A DNA stretch of 64,000 nucleotides from Trametopsis cervina (lineage: Eukaryota > Basidiomycota > Agaricomycetes > Polyporales > Irpicaceae), in the NCBI GenBank assembly GCA_022385755.1, contig MU278353.1, positions 581,000 through 644,999 on the forward strand, given 5' to 3'. The position numbers and the translations under genes were made by a program. Under the pieces are notes generated by a model that worked only from the letters and a program-made list of their open reading frames with translations, searched no databases and was not told where the DNA came from. Shown here in pieces: positions 1 through 9,351 of the stretch (positions within the stretch are counted from its first letter, which is position 1; each line of letters starts with the position of its first letter).

Positions 1-449
1 CATTAGTATTGATGCTTCTAGAGGCTTACAAACATGTGACAGTGCAAAAACACCCTTTATCATCTCTAGACAACTGAGTATTCTAATTCAGGTCAAGCTG
101 ATGTCTGGAGTGTGTTTCCCACCCCAAAATACCCCCACTCAAGGCTTAAGACTATTCCCAGCATCTTAATATCATGAGCACTTGTACTAACATTAGTTAC
201 AGTGTATCAGTTCAGGTTGGACCACTTGTTCAGCGCTTGACATGCACTCTAACTACAACCTCCCCTATTTCACTTTATGAACAGATATTATAAATGATCT
301 TGGGTCTTGAGTGGGGGTATTTTGGGGTGAGGAACACACTCCAGACATCAGCTTGACCTGAATCGGAATACTCAGTTGTCTAGAGATGATAAAGGGTGTT
401 TTTGCACTGTCACATGTTTGTAGGCCTCTAGAAGCATCAATACTGATGG
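1..449. repeat. Long inverted repeat, arms of about 144 bp
   Basis: Bases 1-143 and 306-449 are reverse complements of each other with only a handful of mismatches, separated by about 160 bp of unique spacer. The left arm runs off the window edge, so it may be longer. No protein in either arm is recognisable. The structure fits a foldback or MITE-like element, or two copies of one repeat in opposite orientation; the sequence alone does not decide between these. Confidence 0.85.
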
Positions 450-607
450 GATGCTTCTGAAACTGATTACACATACCATATACATACTATAACAGGTTTG
501 TCATGGAGACTGAGTCACGTGATGTATAGGGATTACTCCTATCTCAAGACACCAATCGGTGTAAGCTCCTTATTCAGGAGTAAACAGCCAGCGAACTGTA
601 CGCAAAT

Positions 608-693
608 CTAGCCCAGTAAAGACCAAATCATATTAGTAAAGAGAAATACAATACAAGGTAACTAACGGCTTACCTAGCCCAGTAAAGACCAAA
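608..693 (+). repeat. 20-bp perfect direct repeat, 66 bp apart
   Basis: The same 20 bases (starting CTAGCCCAGTAAAG) occur at 608-627 and 674-693. It could be a duplication left by a mobile element or a small internal repeat. Bases 700-1300 beside it show repeated GACAATAG words and several TCACGTGA/TCATGTGA words but no recognisable gene. Confidence 0.8.
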
Positions 694-1800
694 AGGTCGA
701 GATGAGGGCTAGGAGCGATGAAGGTCAGGTATATATACTACTGGAGTCTGCGCACGGACCACTTTAGGGTAGGGCTGATGAGACAATAGAACAATAGTGT
801 GACGCGACAATAGAAAGAGACAAAGGGAAGAGAACAATAAGGGAACGGAGACAATAGACCGAGGGGACAATAGAAATGGTGCCACTCCGGGCGTAATTAC
901 TAAGTGCTGAGCCTGAGCCATAGACCGATGGACCAGGAGTCTGATGGGTCGGAGAAGAGAAGAGTCCGAGGTCCTGGAAGGATCCGGAAGCTGTGCGGAG
1001 TTGCAGGGCCGATGATGTCGCTATCAGTCCGGGCCGAGCGAGAAGCGCGAGTGCGCGTGCATGTGCATGTCATGTGATCGTGCAAGTCATGAGACCGTGT
1101 CGACGAGTCACGTGATCGCGAAGACGTGTAGGATGCGTCAAAATAAAAGAAAAGAAATTGAATAAATTGGGCGCTACACGTATAACCATGACAAGGTTTG
1201 CAAGACCCCAGAACAGTGATATATATACAGCTGATGCTATGGTAAGACACTTTTGAAATTGAAAAGAGGAAGAGGAGAACATGTCTATTTTAGCACAACC
1301 AACATAGATATCATCACCATTCTTTTACAAACACTCATATATAGCTCTATACTATATTCTCAAGACATCAAATTATCTTCATACCCCTTTTCTTTATTGA
1401 TAAATCTTAATATTCAGTAATTTCCCATTATGGTAATTTATCATTCTACTACTGAAGGCTTATGTAATCAGTCCTTTATATCAATTACCTCAAAGAGAGA
1501 TAAAGCTCTATGACTATATTATAAACATATTATTAACTTGGTGAGCAGGCCGGCAAGCAGCAGGTAACGATTCCTGACATCTTTATATATGTTAAAATAT
1601 ATACAATACACCAACTAACTGTTTTGTTCAGAAAACAATAGTGTTTCTGCCCTTTTTCTTGATATAAATGATCTGATAGTAAGAAAATACTTCATGTAAT
1701 GTCTCACCACTATTAAAGTAAGCTAGAGCAATTTAAAAGGTCATATAACCATGAATATACATTAAAGGAGCTTATAAAGAACTCTGAAGACTGTTTAAAA

Positions 1801-2246
1801 TATATGGTGATTTTTTGACATATTTTGGATTTTATTTAAGACTTTACAGTCAATTTATAGATTGTGAAAGAAAGCCTTCCCAATGTGAGAAAGGTGTGCT
1901 TCGCTAATCTGATGTCATTACTAGAAACAGTCTTGCTGTAGCTGTATTATTGAGCTGAGAAAATAGGAAACATTACTAAAACATTGGATTCTAAAAGCTG
2001 TCAACACTCTAAAAGTGCAAATGAAGATGCATGAATGACTCTATAAGCTATGCAAAATTTAATGTGATTTTTCCGGATTTTTCTGGATTTTATTTGAGGC
2101 TCTACAGTCAATTTATTGACCGTGGGAAAACCACTTCCAAATGTGAAAAACGTCCGCTTAGCTAATCTGATGTCATTGCTACAAACAGTTTTGTTGTAGC
2201 TGCATTATTGAGCTCAGAAAGTACAGAATACTGCCAAAACATCGAA
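1801..2246 (+). repeat. Diverged direct repeat, two units 260 bp apart
   Basis: Units at 1801-1986 and 2061-2246 share an ordered series of words (GGATTTTATTT, ACAGTCAATTTAT, CTAATCTGATGTCATT, GTAGCTG, ATTATTGAGCT) at the same spacing but differ at many positions. They are old copies of one non-coding repeat in a markedly AT-rich stretch. No intact reading frame was seen. Confidence 0.8.
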
Positions 2247-2395
2247 ATTGAGACCATATTTCCGCATTTGGGCAAGTTTATTTTGGCTCTAGAGACTTCA
2301 ATTCTTTAGCAATACTGTTAGTGTTGATTCTAACACAGTTTACTATACCATGGGTACCTCTTGGAGGGGTCAAATACGAGCGCCTATTTTAGTAA

Positions 2396-2680
2396 GTAAT
2401 CATTACTTACCTGGTAACAACAGTTACTTACTCTATTTACATATTTGTAACATATTATATTTACTCAGTAACAACTATTACTTACTTGGTAAAAATGTCT
2501 ACTTACTTGATAACAACTTCTGTTTACTTGATAACAATCTCTACTTACTTGATAACAACTTCTACTTACTTAGCAGTAACTTCTACTTACTTCATAATAC
2601 TCAATAACAAACTTACTTTGCATGTTAACAAATGCCATTTACTTGATAACAAACCTTTACTTACCCGGTAACAACTTTTG
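2396..2680 (+). repeat. Imperfect 21-bp minisatellite (TTACTTGATAACAACTTCT)
   Basis: About a dozen diverged copies of a unit close to TTACTTGATAACAACTTCT run through this stretch, best preserved at 2478-2610. Because 21 is a multiple of three, the array keeps a frame open and reads as repeated YLLDNN words. That is a by-product of the repeat, not evidence for a protein. Confidence 0.8.
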
Positions 2681-2760
2681 TCTATCCAGCAATACAGTAG
2701 TACTTACTCATTAACAGATGCTTCATACTCATATTGACTTGATTTACATCACTCTGTTAC

Positions 2761-2904
2761 TGTGTCTACATAGTCCAGTGGTTTACTGACTTTGTTTTGT
2801 TCAGTCCCAAGGCTGCTGGTTCAATTCCGGCTCAGTCCATTTAGTTGACCTAAGCATGTTTACATCACGCCATGTCGAAGCGCCAGCATGCTGGCGCCTC
2901 GACA
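2761..2904 (+). mobile_element. tRNA-like Pol III promoter, possible SINE head
   Basis: An A-box-like word TAGTCCAGTGG (2771-2781) is followed 47 bp later by a B box GGTTCAATTCC (2818-2828), the usual spacing and consensus of an internal Pol III promoter. The flanks do not fold into a proper acceptor stem, so it is not a working tRNA gene. A decayed tRNA or the head of a tRNA-derived SINE fits better, especially within a repeat island. A palindrome lies directly downstream. Confidence 0.45.
2873..2904. repeat. 32-bp near-perfect palindrome
   Basis: The centre GCGCCAGCATGCTGGCGC is a perfect 18-bp palindrome. It extends to 32 bp with a single mismatched pair. It is GC-rich inside an AT-rich block and could form a cruciform or act as a symmetric protein-binding site. 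Confidence 0.85.
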
Positions 2905-2987
2905 CCAGCTGAGGGCATTAGAATGACACTGGGCGGTCTTTGCTTGGGCTTATTTGGTCTTTTTGGGCCTGTTTTTGCTAAAAACAG

Positions 2988-3410
2988 CTGTAGAGCCTCC
3001 AATAAAATCGGGAACAATCTGGAAAAATAGCCAGAAATTCTGGAAGGCTTAGTAACCCCATGTCACATAATCGCATTACTTTCCCACGGTCATGTGATCT
3101 CGCAAATTGCGTTCTTTTGCAAACAAATGCATAGAATACCTTATACAGAGCTTATTAAAATGTGAAAAAATGGCCTAAAATTAGAACACATTATGTAATA
3201 CATGTGGGCATATGTCTGAGATGTTACATAGCTGTTATAGCTTGAGTATTGAGTGAAAGGCAGACATGTAAAGGTGTAGACAGACTGTGGGAGTTTGACT
3301 TGCCAAAATGGAAGGTGTGCGCTTATCTAATCTGATCCTCCTACCATGCACAGCATTGCTGTAGCTGCATTATTAAGCTCAGAAAACACAAAATACTCGA
3401 AAAACATAGA
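2988..3410. repeat. Further copies of the 1801-2246 repeat, one inverted
   Basis: Bases 2988-3032 match the reverse complement of about 2083-2115 (CTGTAGAGCCTCCAATAAAA). Bases 3290-3410 resemble the same family in direct orientation (CTAATCTGAT, CTGTAGCTGCATTATTAAGCTCAG). The family is therefore present at least four times in 1.6 kb, in both orientations. Confidence 0.7.
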
Positions 3411-3562
3411 CAATGCAAGCTTTCAAAACCCATAAAACAGCACTGAGGCATGAAATACACTTCAAATGAGGGGGGCTCTTGGCTAGAAGTGTTTTATGAG
3501 CCAAACCGAAGTCCATCAAAGTTGGGCGCTTATTTCCCAAAAAGGGCATATGTGTTTCTCAT

Positions 3563-3835
3563 CTAATGCTCCCAATTCTGCAAGGTTTCCTTAATAAAGG
3601 TGGCCACAGTGTAGCCCAATGTCATGGCTACATGTAGATACACAAATTGATGGGATATTTTGGAATGGGGAGGCTGTAAAAATCGAGGAAGTTTTGAAGT
3701 CTCAAATAAATGCTCAACTACACAAAATGGTAATGGGTCAATAACTACCACTAATGCCATCAAAAGCATACAATATGGTAACAAAAGATGCTTATAAAAG
3801 TGTATCCAAACAAAATTCCCACGCATTGGGGACAA
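3563..3835 (-). pseudogene. Possible hAT-type transposase remnant
   Basis: A 90-residue frame contains a segment resembling the part of hAT transposases after the BED finger: a D-x-LPFxVVE-like stretch (IDPLPFCVVEHLF) followed by P..S.IS. Flanking frames are interrupted by stops, and no RNase H-like catalytic core or dimerisation domain is visible. The neighbouring 131-residue minus-strand frame at 3902-4297 is not recognisable. This is a weak resemblance by eye and may be chance. Confidence 0.25.
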
Positions 3836-4551
3836 AAAGCGTCACATGTCACAGAACCCCAATATGCCAGACGTTACTGGAACGATTCTTTTCTTCGTAC
3901 CTCAGGAATCGTAATAAAGAACCTGAACTGTTCGTTCAAAGTCCCTCGCTATAGATGGTAATGGGTGTGGGCAGTGGTGTACAATACAAGAGCCTAGACT
4001 GAGGGTGCAGACACTTGTACTGTAGATGTTGACAGGGGGTAAGTTAAGAGTGCAGAGACGCTGTCTACTCTCACTTCTGGAAGGGGGATCACTGAAACGC
4101 TGACGCTGGGAATGCTGATACTGATACTGGTTCTGGGAGGCTTCTTCAACAAGACTGGGGTTGTGCACACGCTGTGTGTAGTTCACCAAGTAGAGAACGC
4201 TCTCACTAGCAAACCCGCACTGAGGTTTGAATGAATGCCCTAGTAAATCACAGCCTACGCTCCGGTAGAGGGCGACTGCACAGATTCTGAGGGTCAATGA
4301 GAACTTGGAACTTCATACGCTACTTTACATGGGGTTTATATACTGTTCAGGGGGTTGCGCCCCTGATGAGTCACTTTGGGCATTGCCCCTATCTTCTGAG
4401 TCATTTGTCAAGGTCCTTTCCTTATTTGTCCGTTTAAGCCTTTCCTTTCCTGGCTTAGCTCTCTTTTTGCTCCTATTTTCTCTGTCTTTCATTCTGTTCC
4501 TGGCTTGGCATCCTTATTTGTGTAGCCCCTGTGTCTTCTGAGGGCTCATAT
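3836..4551. other. Repeat-island stretch without a recognisable gene
   Basis: The left part has an open but unrecognised minus-strand frame. The right part (about 4400-4550) is pyrimidine-rich on the plus strand. No splice-consistent gene was found. Confidence 0.5.
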
Positions 4552-4581
4552 AGAACATTCTGGAGTGTTCTGAATGATTCC
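4552..4581. promoter_or_regulatory. Heat-shock-element-like block
   Basis: Read in 5-bp units, the block gives nGAAn nTTCn nGAGn nTTCn, a weak unit, then nTTCn. Four of the six cores are perfect and one is two of three. Alternating GAA/TTC at 5-bp spacing is the binding pattern of heat shock factor trimers. Whether it drives anything here is unknown; the nearest coding sequence is a broken retrotransposon. Confidence 0.35.
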
Positions 4582-4685
4582 GTAGCCTTCTAGCCTCTTC
4601 TTTAGGCTGTTTCCATGTGTTTCAGGTCCGGCTCGGCATGTTTAGGGGCTCCTGAGGGCTAGGCTTCCATTCTCTTCTGTATTTC

Positions 4686-4766
4686 TTCCAGAATGTTCCA
4701 CGACTTTCTTGAATGTTCTCTAATCTTCCTGGAACGTTCTGTGACCTTCCGGCATGTTCTCTAGCT
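4686..4766 (+). repeat. Four tandem 20-bp units with GAAnnTTC cores
   Basis: Units start at 4686, 4706, 4726 and 4747 and follow the pattern TTCYnGAAYGTTCTnynAnC. The first three contain an intact GAAnnTTC (GAATGTTC, GAATGTTC, GAACGTTC); the third unit is one base longer. The array sits just outside the truncated end of the Copia element. Confidence 0.75.
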
Positions 4767-4771
4767 CTGTT

Positions 4772-7714
4772 TCAGCCTTCCATGTGCCAAACCAAGTTTG
4801 GTGCATGACAACGTCTGGCTTGTTTGAGTCCGTAAAGCGCCTTCAGTAGGTGCCAAGAGTGAGCCGAACCGTCGTTGTACTCGGGAGGTTGCTTCATGTA
4901 AATCTCCTCGGAGAGGGGAGAATTGAGATAAGCACCGATGACATCCACCTGGTGTAGATCGAGATCCAGCTGATTAGTGAGGGAAATGATGGCGCGAAGG
5001 GACTCAAGTCGCATCACGGGGGCATGGGTAGTCGTGAAATCTTGCCCCGGGATCTGGGAGAATCCTTGGGCTACGAGCCGTGCCTTGTACTTGATAATGT
5101 TGCCGTGTTTGTTGCGCTTGATGGTGAATACCCAACGGCATCCTACAGCCTTACGTCCGGAAGGGAGTGGCTCCAGCTTGTATGTTCCTAAGTTCTTCAG
5201 CTGATTCATCTCCGTGTCCATCGCGTCTTTCCATTGAGGCCAATCTTCGCGCTTCTTCATCTCCTCGATGTTCGTCGGCGAGTCCTCTTCGATGGCGGCA
5301 AAGCACAGAGAGGAATGATCTAGCTGATGGTCAGCGGTGATTGGCTCCCCCTCAAGTGGTGCAGCGGGGATGGGAAGTGTGTGTGAGATGTCGGCGACTT
5401 TTCCTTGGCCGGCGTTGAGTTTCCGGTAGTCGAGGCGAGAGACGTGGCGTGTGCTGCGGCGAGGAATAATGTCACCTTTGATCGCCGGAGGAGTGGGCAG
5501 AATAGCGGGTTTGATCGGAGGGGTAGGCTCCCCCTCAAGTACATCATCGGGGATGGGAGCGTCGACAGCAGGAGTAGGCGGCGGAAATATGATTTCCCTC
5601 GATGTGAGGACTTGTCTGATGCGCGGAACGAAATAGCGCCATCCTGACGACAACTCGCTCACTCCTACAAACGGGTAAGAGACGAACTTAGCGTCCAATT
5701 TCGATACTTTCCCCTTCGGCACCTTCACCCAGCAGGGCGAGCCGAACTCCTGGATGCCTGATAGATCGGGCTTCTTGCCCCAGAACGCCTCATAGGACGT
5801 CACGTCCTTCAGACTGCGGGTAGGCGAGCGATTTTTGAGATAGATGGCATAAGAGAGCGCCTCTTCCCATAGAAATTTGGGAAGGTCGTATTTGAGCAGC
5901 ATAGCGCGGTAGTGCTCGACGAGGGTACAATTCAATCGTTCGGAGACACCATTCTGTTCAGGTGAGTACGGGGAGGTAGGTTCAATAGCGATACCTCGCT
6001 TCGCCATGTAATTGCGAAGACTTCCCTCAGTGTACTCCTTCGCGTTGTCGACGCGAACGCGTTTGATGCGCACCCCCTTCTGGTTCTCGAGCCAGGCGTC
6101 GAGATTTTCAAATTTTGCCACACATTCGTCGCGTGTTTTGCCAAACTCCACCCAGACCCAACGAGATTTCGCATCTGTGAATGTGATCATGTACCGGTGG
6201 CTGTGAATGGATGCGGTCGAGGCCGGCCCCCAGATGTCGCTGTAGATCAGATCGCCGATTTGATCATAACTTGTGGTAACTTGAGATGGAAAGGGGCGAC
6301 GAGTGTGTTTAGCCTGTATGCATGCCTCGCACGTGAAATTGACGTTAGAGCTGCGATCAATATCCATGGTACCAGCCATCGCCTTGTCGGCGAGCTGCCG
6401 GAGTTGGGCGATATTGAGGTGGCCTAGCGCGCAGTGCCAGTTGTACCATGAGCGTGCGGGTGTGGTGATAAGGGAGACATCCGACGTATTGACGGCGAGA
6501 CGGTAGAGGTAACCGATCTTCATCCCGTGTCCGACAATTCTCGCGTTCTTCCGAATGATCAGGGAATTGTCGCGTCCTTCGTACGTCATCCCAGCGCTCG
6601 TGAGGCAGCCGAGGGAAACAAGATTGTATTTCATTGAGGGGGCGTATACTGCGTCCTTCAGAAGGATACGAGTTTGGCCGTCAGCAGTGAGAAAATTGAT
6701 GCGGACATCACCTCGTCCCAGAGTCGGGCAGCTTCCCGCGCCACTAAGGGAACTAGTGGACGGGGTGAAATTGACAAAAAGGTTCCTGTCTTTGATGACA
6801 TGCGAGGTGGTGGCGGTATCTCCGATCCAGAGATTCTCGGAGCTGATGAATGTTTCTTCGACATGGAATGCGAGGTCATCATTATCCTCGCTGTCTTCAT
6901 CCTCTTCTTCAGCAATGTTAGCTTCTTCGGCTTTTTTCATCTGCGCCTCAGAGCGTTCCTTCTTCTCGCCTCGCTCCCCCTCTTTCTTACTCCCCTTTTC
7001 CTTTCCTGATCGGCACTCGGGTCGGATATGTCCTTCGATGCCGCAGAGGTGGCAGAACACACCGGCGCGGAACTTGCGCTTCTTCGGGCGTTGGACATAC
7101 AGTGCTGTGTCGATATTGGCACGATCCTTGCGGCATCCATCTTCTTGATAGATGCAGCCGATGAGATCTGCCGAGGTGAGTGTGGCGGAAACAGGAACAG
7201 AGGAGACGAACGAGTCCCAAGACACCAGTAGTGCCGTTAAAATGATCATCGCGAGATCGTTGTCGTCTGAAGCTTTTGCCTGTACGAGGTGGAGCCCCTG
7301 CCAAAGAGATTTGATCTTGCAGATTTCCTCCTCGATTTCGGCACCTTCTTCCATAGCGTAACGGAAAAGGCGTCAGCGTAAAGTAACTCGAGCGACTGTC
7401 CCTTCGGTGTTGAAGACACTGGACAGCGCGTCGAAAGCCTCCTTCGAGGTGACGCAAGTGAGCACGTGTGTCATCATGTTGTTCGATACGCGGAGGCGAA
7501 TAGTTGTAAGTGCCTTGCGGTCTTTGCGCGCCCATTCAGTAGCGGCGGCTTTGTCTGACTCGGGAGGCGGGGATATGTCGCCGGTGGTGTATTCCCACAG
7601 TCCCATGTCAGAGAGTATGTCAGTAATCTGGATATGCCATGTGATATAATTATCTGCGCCTTGAAGCAGGTCGATGCGGTATCCACCCATACTGGGCATT
7701 TCGGGGTTTGACAT
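4772..7714 (-). pseudogene. Copia gag-pol polyprotein, interrupted and 3'-truncated
   Basis: Starting at 7714 there is a gag N-terminus, then an in-frame TGA at 7373-7375, after which the same frame stays open to 4772. The stop replaces what family comparison suggests is an arginine in the basic RR-L-F-R-Y stretch, so a single CGA to TGA change explains it. Downstream are a zinc knuckle (CHLCGIEGHIRPEC), an aspartic protease region with a DTATTSH motif where DSGA/DTGA-like is usual, a GAG-pre-integrase segment (ALGHLN), an integrase core (DIWGP, VDNAKEY, PEQNGVSERLN) and an RVT_2 start (ARLVAQGFSQ, ALYGLKQA). After LKQARR the sequence diverges and ends, so the catalytic YxDD and RNase H are absent. 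No active product is expected. Confidence 0.93.
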
Positions 7715-7822
7715 AAGTCGATTTCGATCTTGATATCGAGATCAGAGTTTTTTGATCCAAAGGCGTGCGGCGATAATCTTGCGCGAAGTCGAGAGTCGAG
7801 ATGGGCGATAGATTAGAGCGCG

Positions 7823-7834
7823 GGGCTCATAACC
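7823..7834 (-). other. Copia primer binding site, initiator-tRNA anticodon type
   Basis: On the minus strand, directly after the LTR end CCACA, comes GGTTATGAGCCC. This is complementary to GGGCTCATAACC, the anticodon arm of eukaryotic initiator tRNA-Met. Priming from an internally cleaved initiator tRNA, rather than its 3' end, is known for Drosophila copia-type elements. Confidence 0.8.
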
Positions 7835-8046
7835 TGTGGCTGAGCAGGCTACGGCACACGTCAAGTTCATTAAACGAGTGAAAGGATAATATAAATAGGT
7901 ACGAATACATTGACTATTTATATAAGTAAGTAATGAGCGGAATGCCTTTCTAAGTAATACGCGGGAATAACAACTATAGTAAGTAATGTAGAAGGTAAGC
8001 GGAATGGAGGCGGATGGCGGATACAAGCGGATGTAAGTGGATTACA
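7835..8046 (-). repeat. 5' LTR of the Copia element (212 bp)
   Basis: On the minus strand the segment starts TGTAATCCAC and ends CCACA, giving the TG...CA ends of LTRs, and abuts the primer binding site. A TATA-like word (TTATATAAATAG) lies mid-LTR, with short ATCCGCC-type repeats near its start. No second copy was found in the window, so the outer boundary rests on the TGT end and adjacency to the pogo pseudogene. Confidence 0.75.
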
Positions 8047-8057
8047 AAGTTCTAGAC

Positions 8058-9351
8058 CTACGGAATACTTAACGCCGGAGGCAATGACCGTGGGTGATGA
8101 GATAACAAAGAGCCGGGAGAAATAGTCCGTGGGAAGATCCCCTCGGGGTACTCGGGCGAAGCCTCGGAGCACCCGAATAACAACAGATAGTTTGCGGCGT
8201 AAATGCCTCGGTACGTGCTTCCATGTAGATCCGCACAACGTCCCTGATGTGCAATGGTTCTCCAGTCTCATCCATAACGTTCTGCGCACGCTTAAACCAT
8301 TCACGTTTGAGAGGCAAAAAGGCACCAACATCGCATAGTTGAAGGCGGTGAGTTGTGTGTGCTGGGAGCGCGTACAGAATGATGTTGTTTGCCTGTGCCA
8401 GGTTGATCATTTCCAATGACATGTGCGATCCATGTCTATTGTGGATGAGAACAATTGGCTTTGTCGGATCACCATGGGCTTTTGCTGCAGAAATGAAGCA
8501 CTTCTCAAACCACTACGCGCAAATGGTTTCAGGGGTCCAGTCATTCTTTGTGGTCGAAACACTGTCAGGGAGTTGGTACGTGTAAATACTCAATCAGACA
8601 AATGCGTACTCACAGAATTTCACTATCAACCTCAAACCATTCCTCATACATTCTGACACCTGCGAACACGAAACAAGGCTTTACAGAAGCACTGCCATCC
8701 CCGCAAATGGACTCCAGGATAGTGATGAGTTCCAGGCTGTCACTCTGCTGAAGGTAACGGCTCCTGTCTGCTGCAGCAAAAAAGTACAGCTCGCCGGAGC
8801 CTTTTCTTCCTCCACCAAGCTGCATCCCAATCTCATCGGCGTTGTGCAGATTCTCCCAAGGAATTTCGCGCTCACGAAAGATAGCCTGCAGTTTCTTGAA
8901 GTGCATGTTGACGTTTGTAAAATTGAACACACGTGCCCACTTTGGATCCAGTCCTGAAGGCCGTGCTAGCTTGCAACGAGGATGTCACCCAAGAAAGCAT
9001 CCTATCCACCTCTTTGATGGCTTCTTCCCACATAGCGCCTTCACCTTCGGTAGAACTGTTTGCTTATTGAGGGGTATACTAAGATGTCCTAGAAACAGTA
9101 TGTATTCCATTGAGTACCTCTTCCTGTTTAACATTGAGAAGTTGTTGCACAGCATGAGCCTCGCTACGGGACTTTGCTCAGCCTATCAATCGCTGCCATA
9201 TTGCCATGTACTTCTTCGGAGCATTGAGGGCAGCAGCAGCAGCTTTTGCATGTGGATATTCGCCGCTCCAAATGCCTGCGAGAGCCTCTTCGATTATGGC
9301 CTCTTCTTCGATAGAGTCTGCTTTTTGATGTTGGGCCCTTGTACGGGGCAT
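8058..9351 (-). pseudogene. Dead pogo/Fot1-type (DDE_1) DNA transposase
   Basis: From ATG at 9351 the minus strand encodes an N-terminal HTH region (KSRSEAH), a CENP-B-type HTH part (KVKALCGKKPSKRWIGCFLG) and a DDE_1 catalytic core (NADEIGMQLGGGRKGSG, HTTHRLQLCDVGAF). A spliceosomal intron at 8562-8613 (GTGAGT...CAG) is still recognisable and joins the halves in frame. Damage: TGA at 9178-9180, TGA at 8985-8987, TAG at 8514-8516, a frameshift near 9090, and C-terminal frame changes. The second catalytic aspartate is lost: the family's DGHGSH reads NRHGSH. Terminal inverted repeats were not found. The Copia LTR begins 12 bp beyond its end. Confidence 0.88.

Larger units (their letters stand above)
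4785..8046 (-). mobile_element. Truncated Ty1/Copia LTR retrotransposon
   Basis: Order on the minus strand is LTR (8046-7835), primer binding site (7834-7823), gag, protease, integrase and the first part of reverse transcriptase. That order (integrase before RT) is diagnostic of Copia. The element stops inside RT near 4785-4800: the second half of RT with its catalytic YxDD motif, RNase H and the 3' LTR are all missing. With an internal stop as well, it is a dead 5' fragment. Target-site duplications cannot be tested because one end is lost. Confidence 0.93.

Noticed and set aside
2350..2671. Open plus-strand frames with repeated leucine/asparagine words as a repeat protein gene
   Set aside because: The frames simply follow the 21-bp minisatellite; no start context, introns or flanking coding signal.
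5405..7649. Several plus-strand frames across the Copia region
   Set aside because: Antisense shadows of the gag-pol reading frame.
4772..7714. Frameshift between the two gag parts of the Copia element
   Set aside because: Both parts are in the same frame; the break is a single in-frame TGA.
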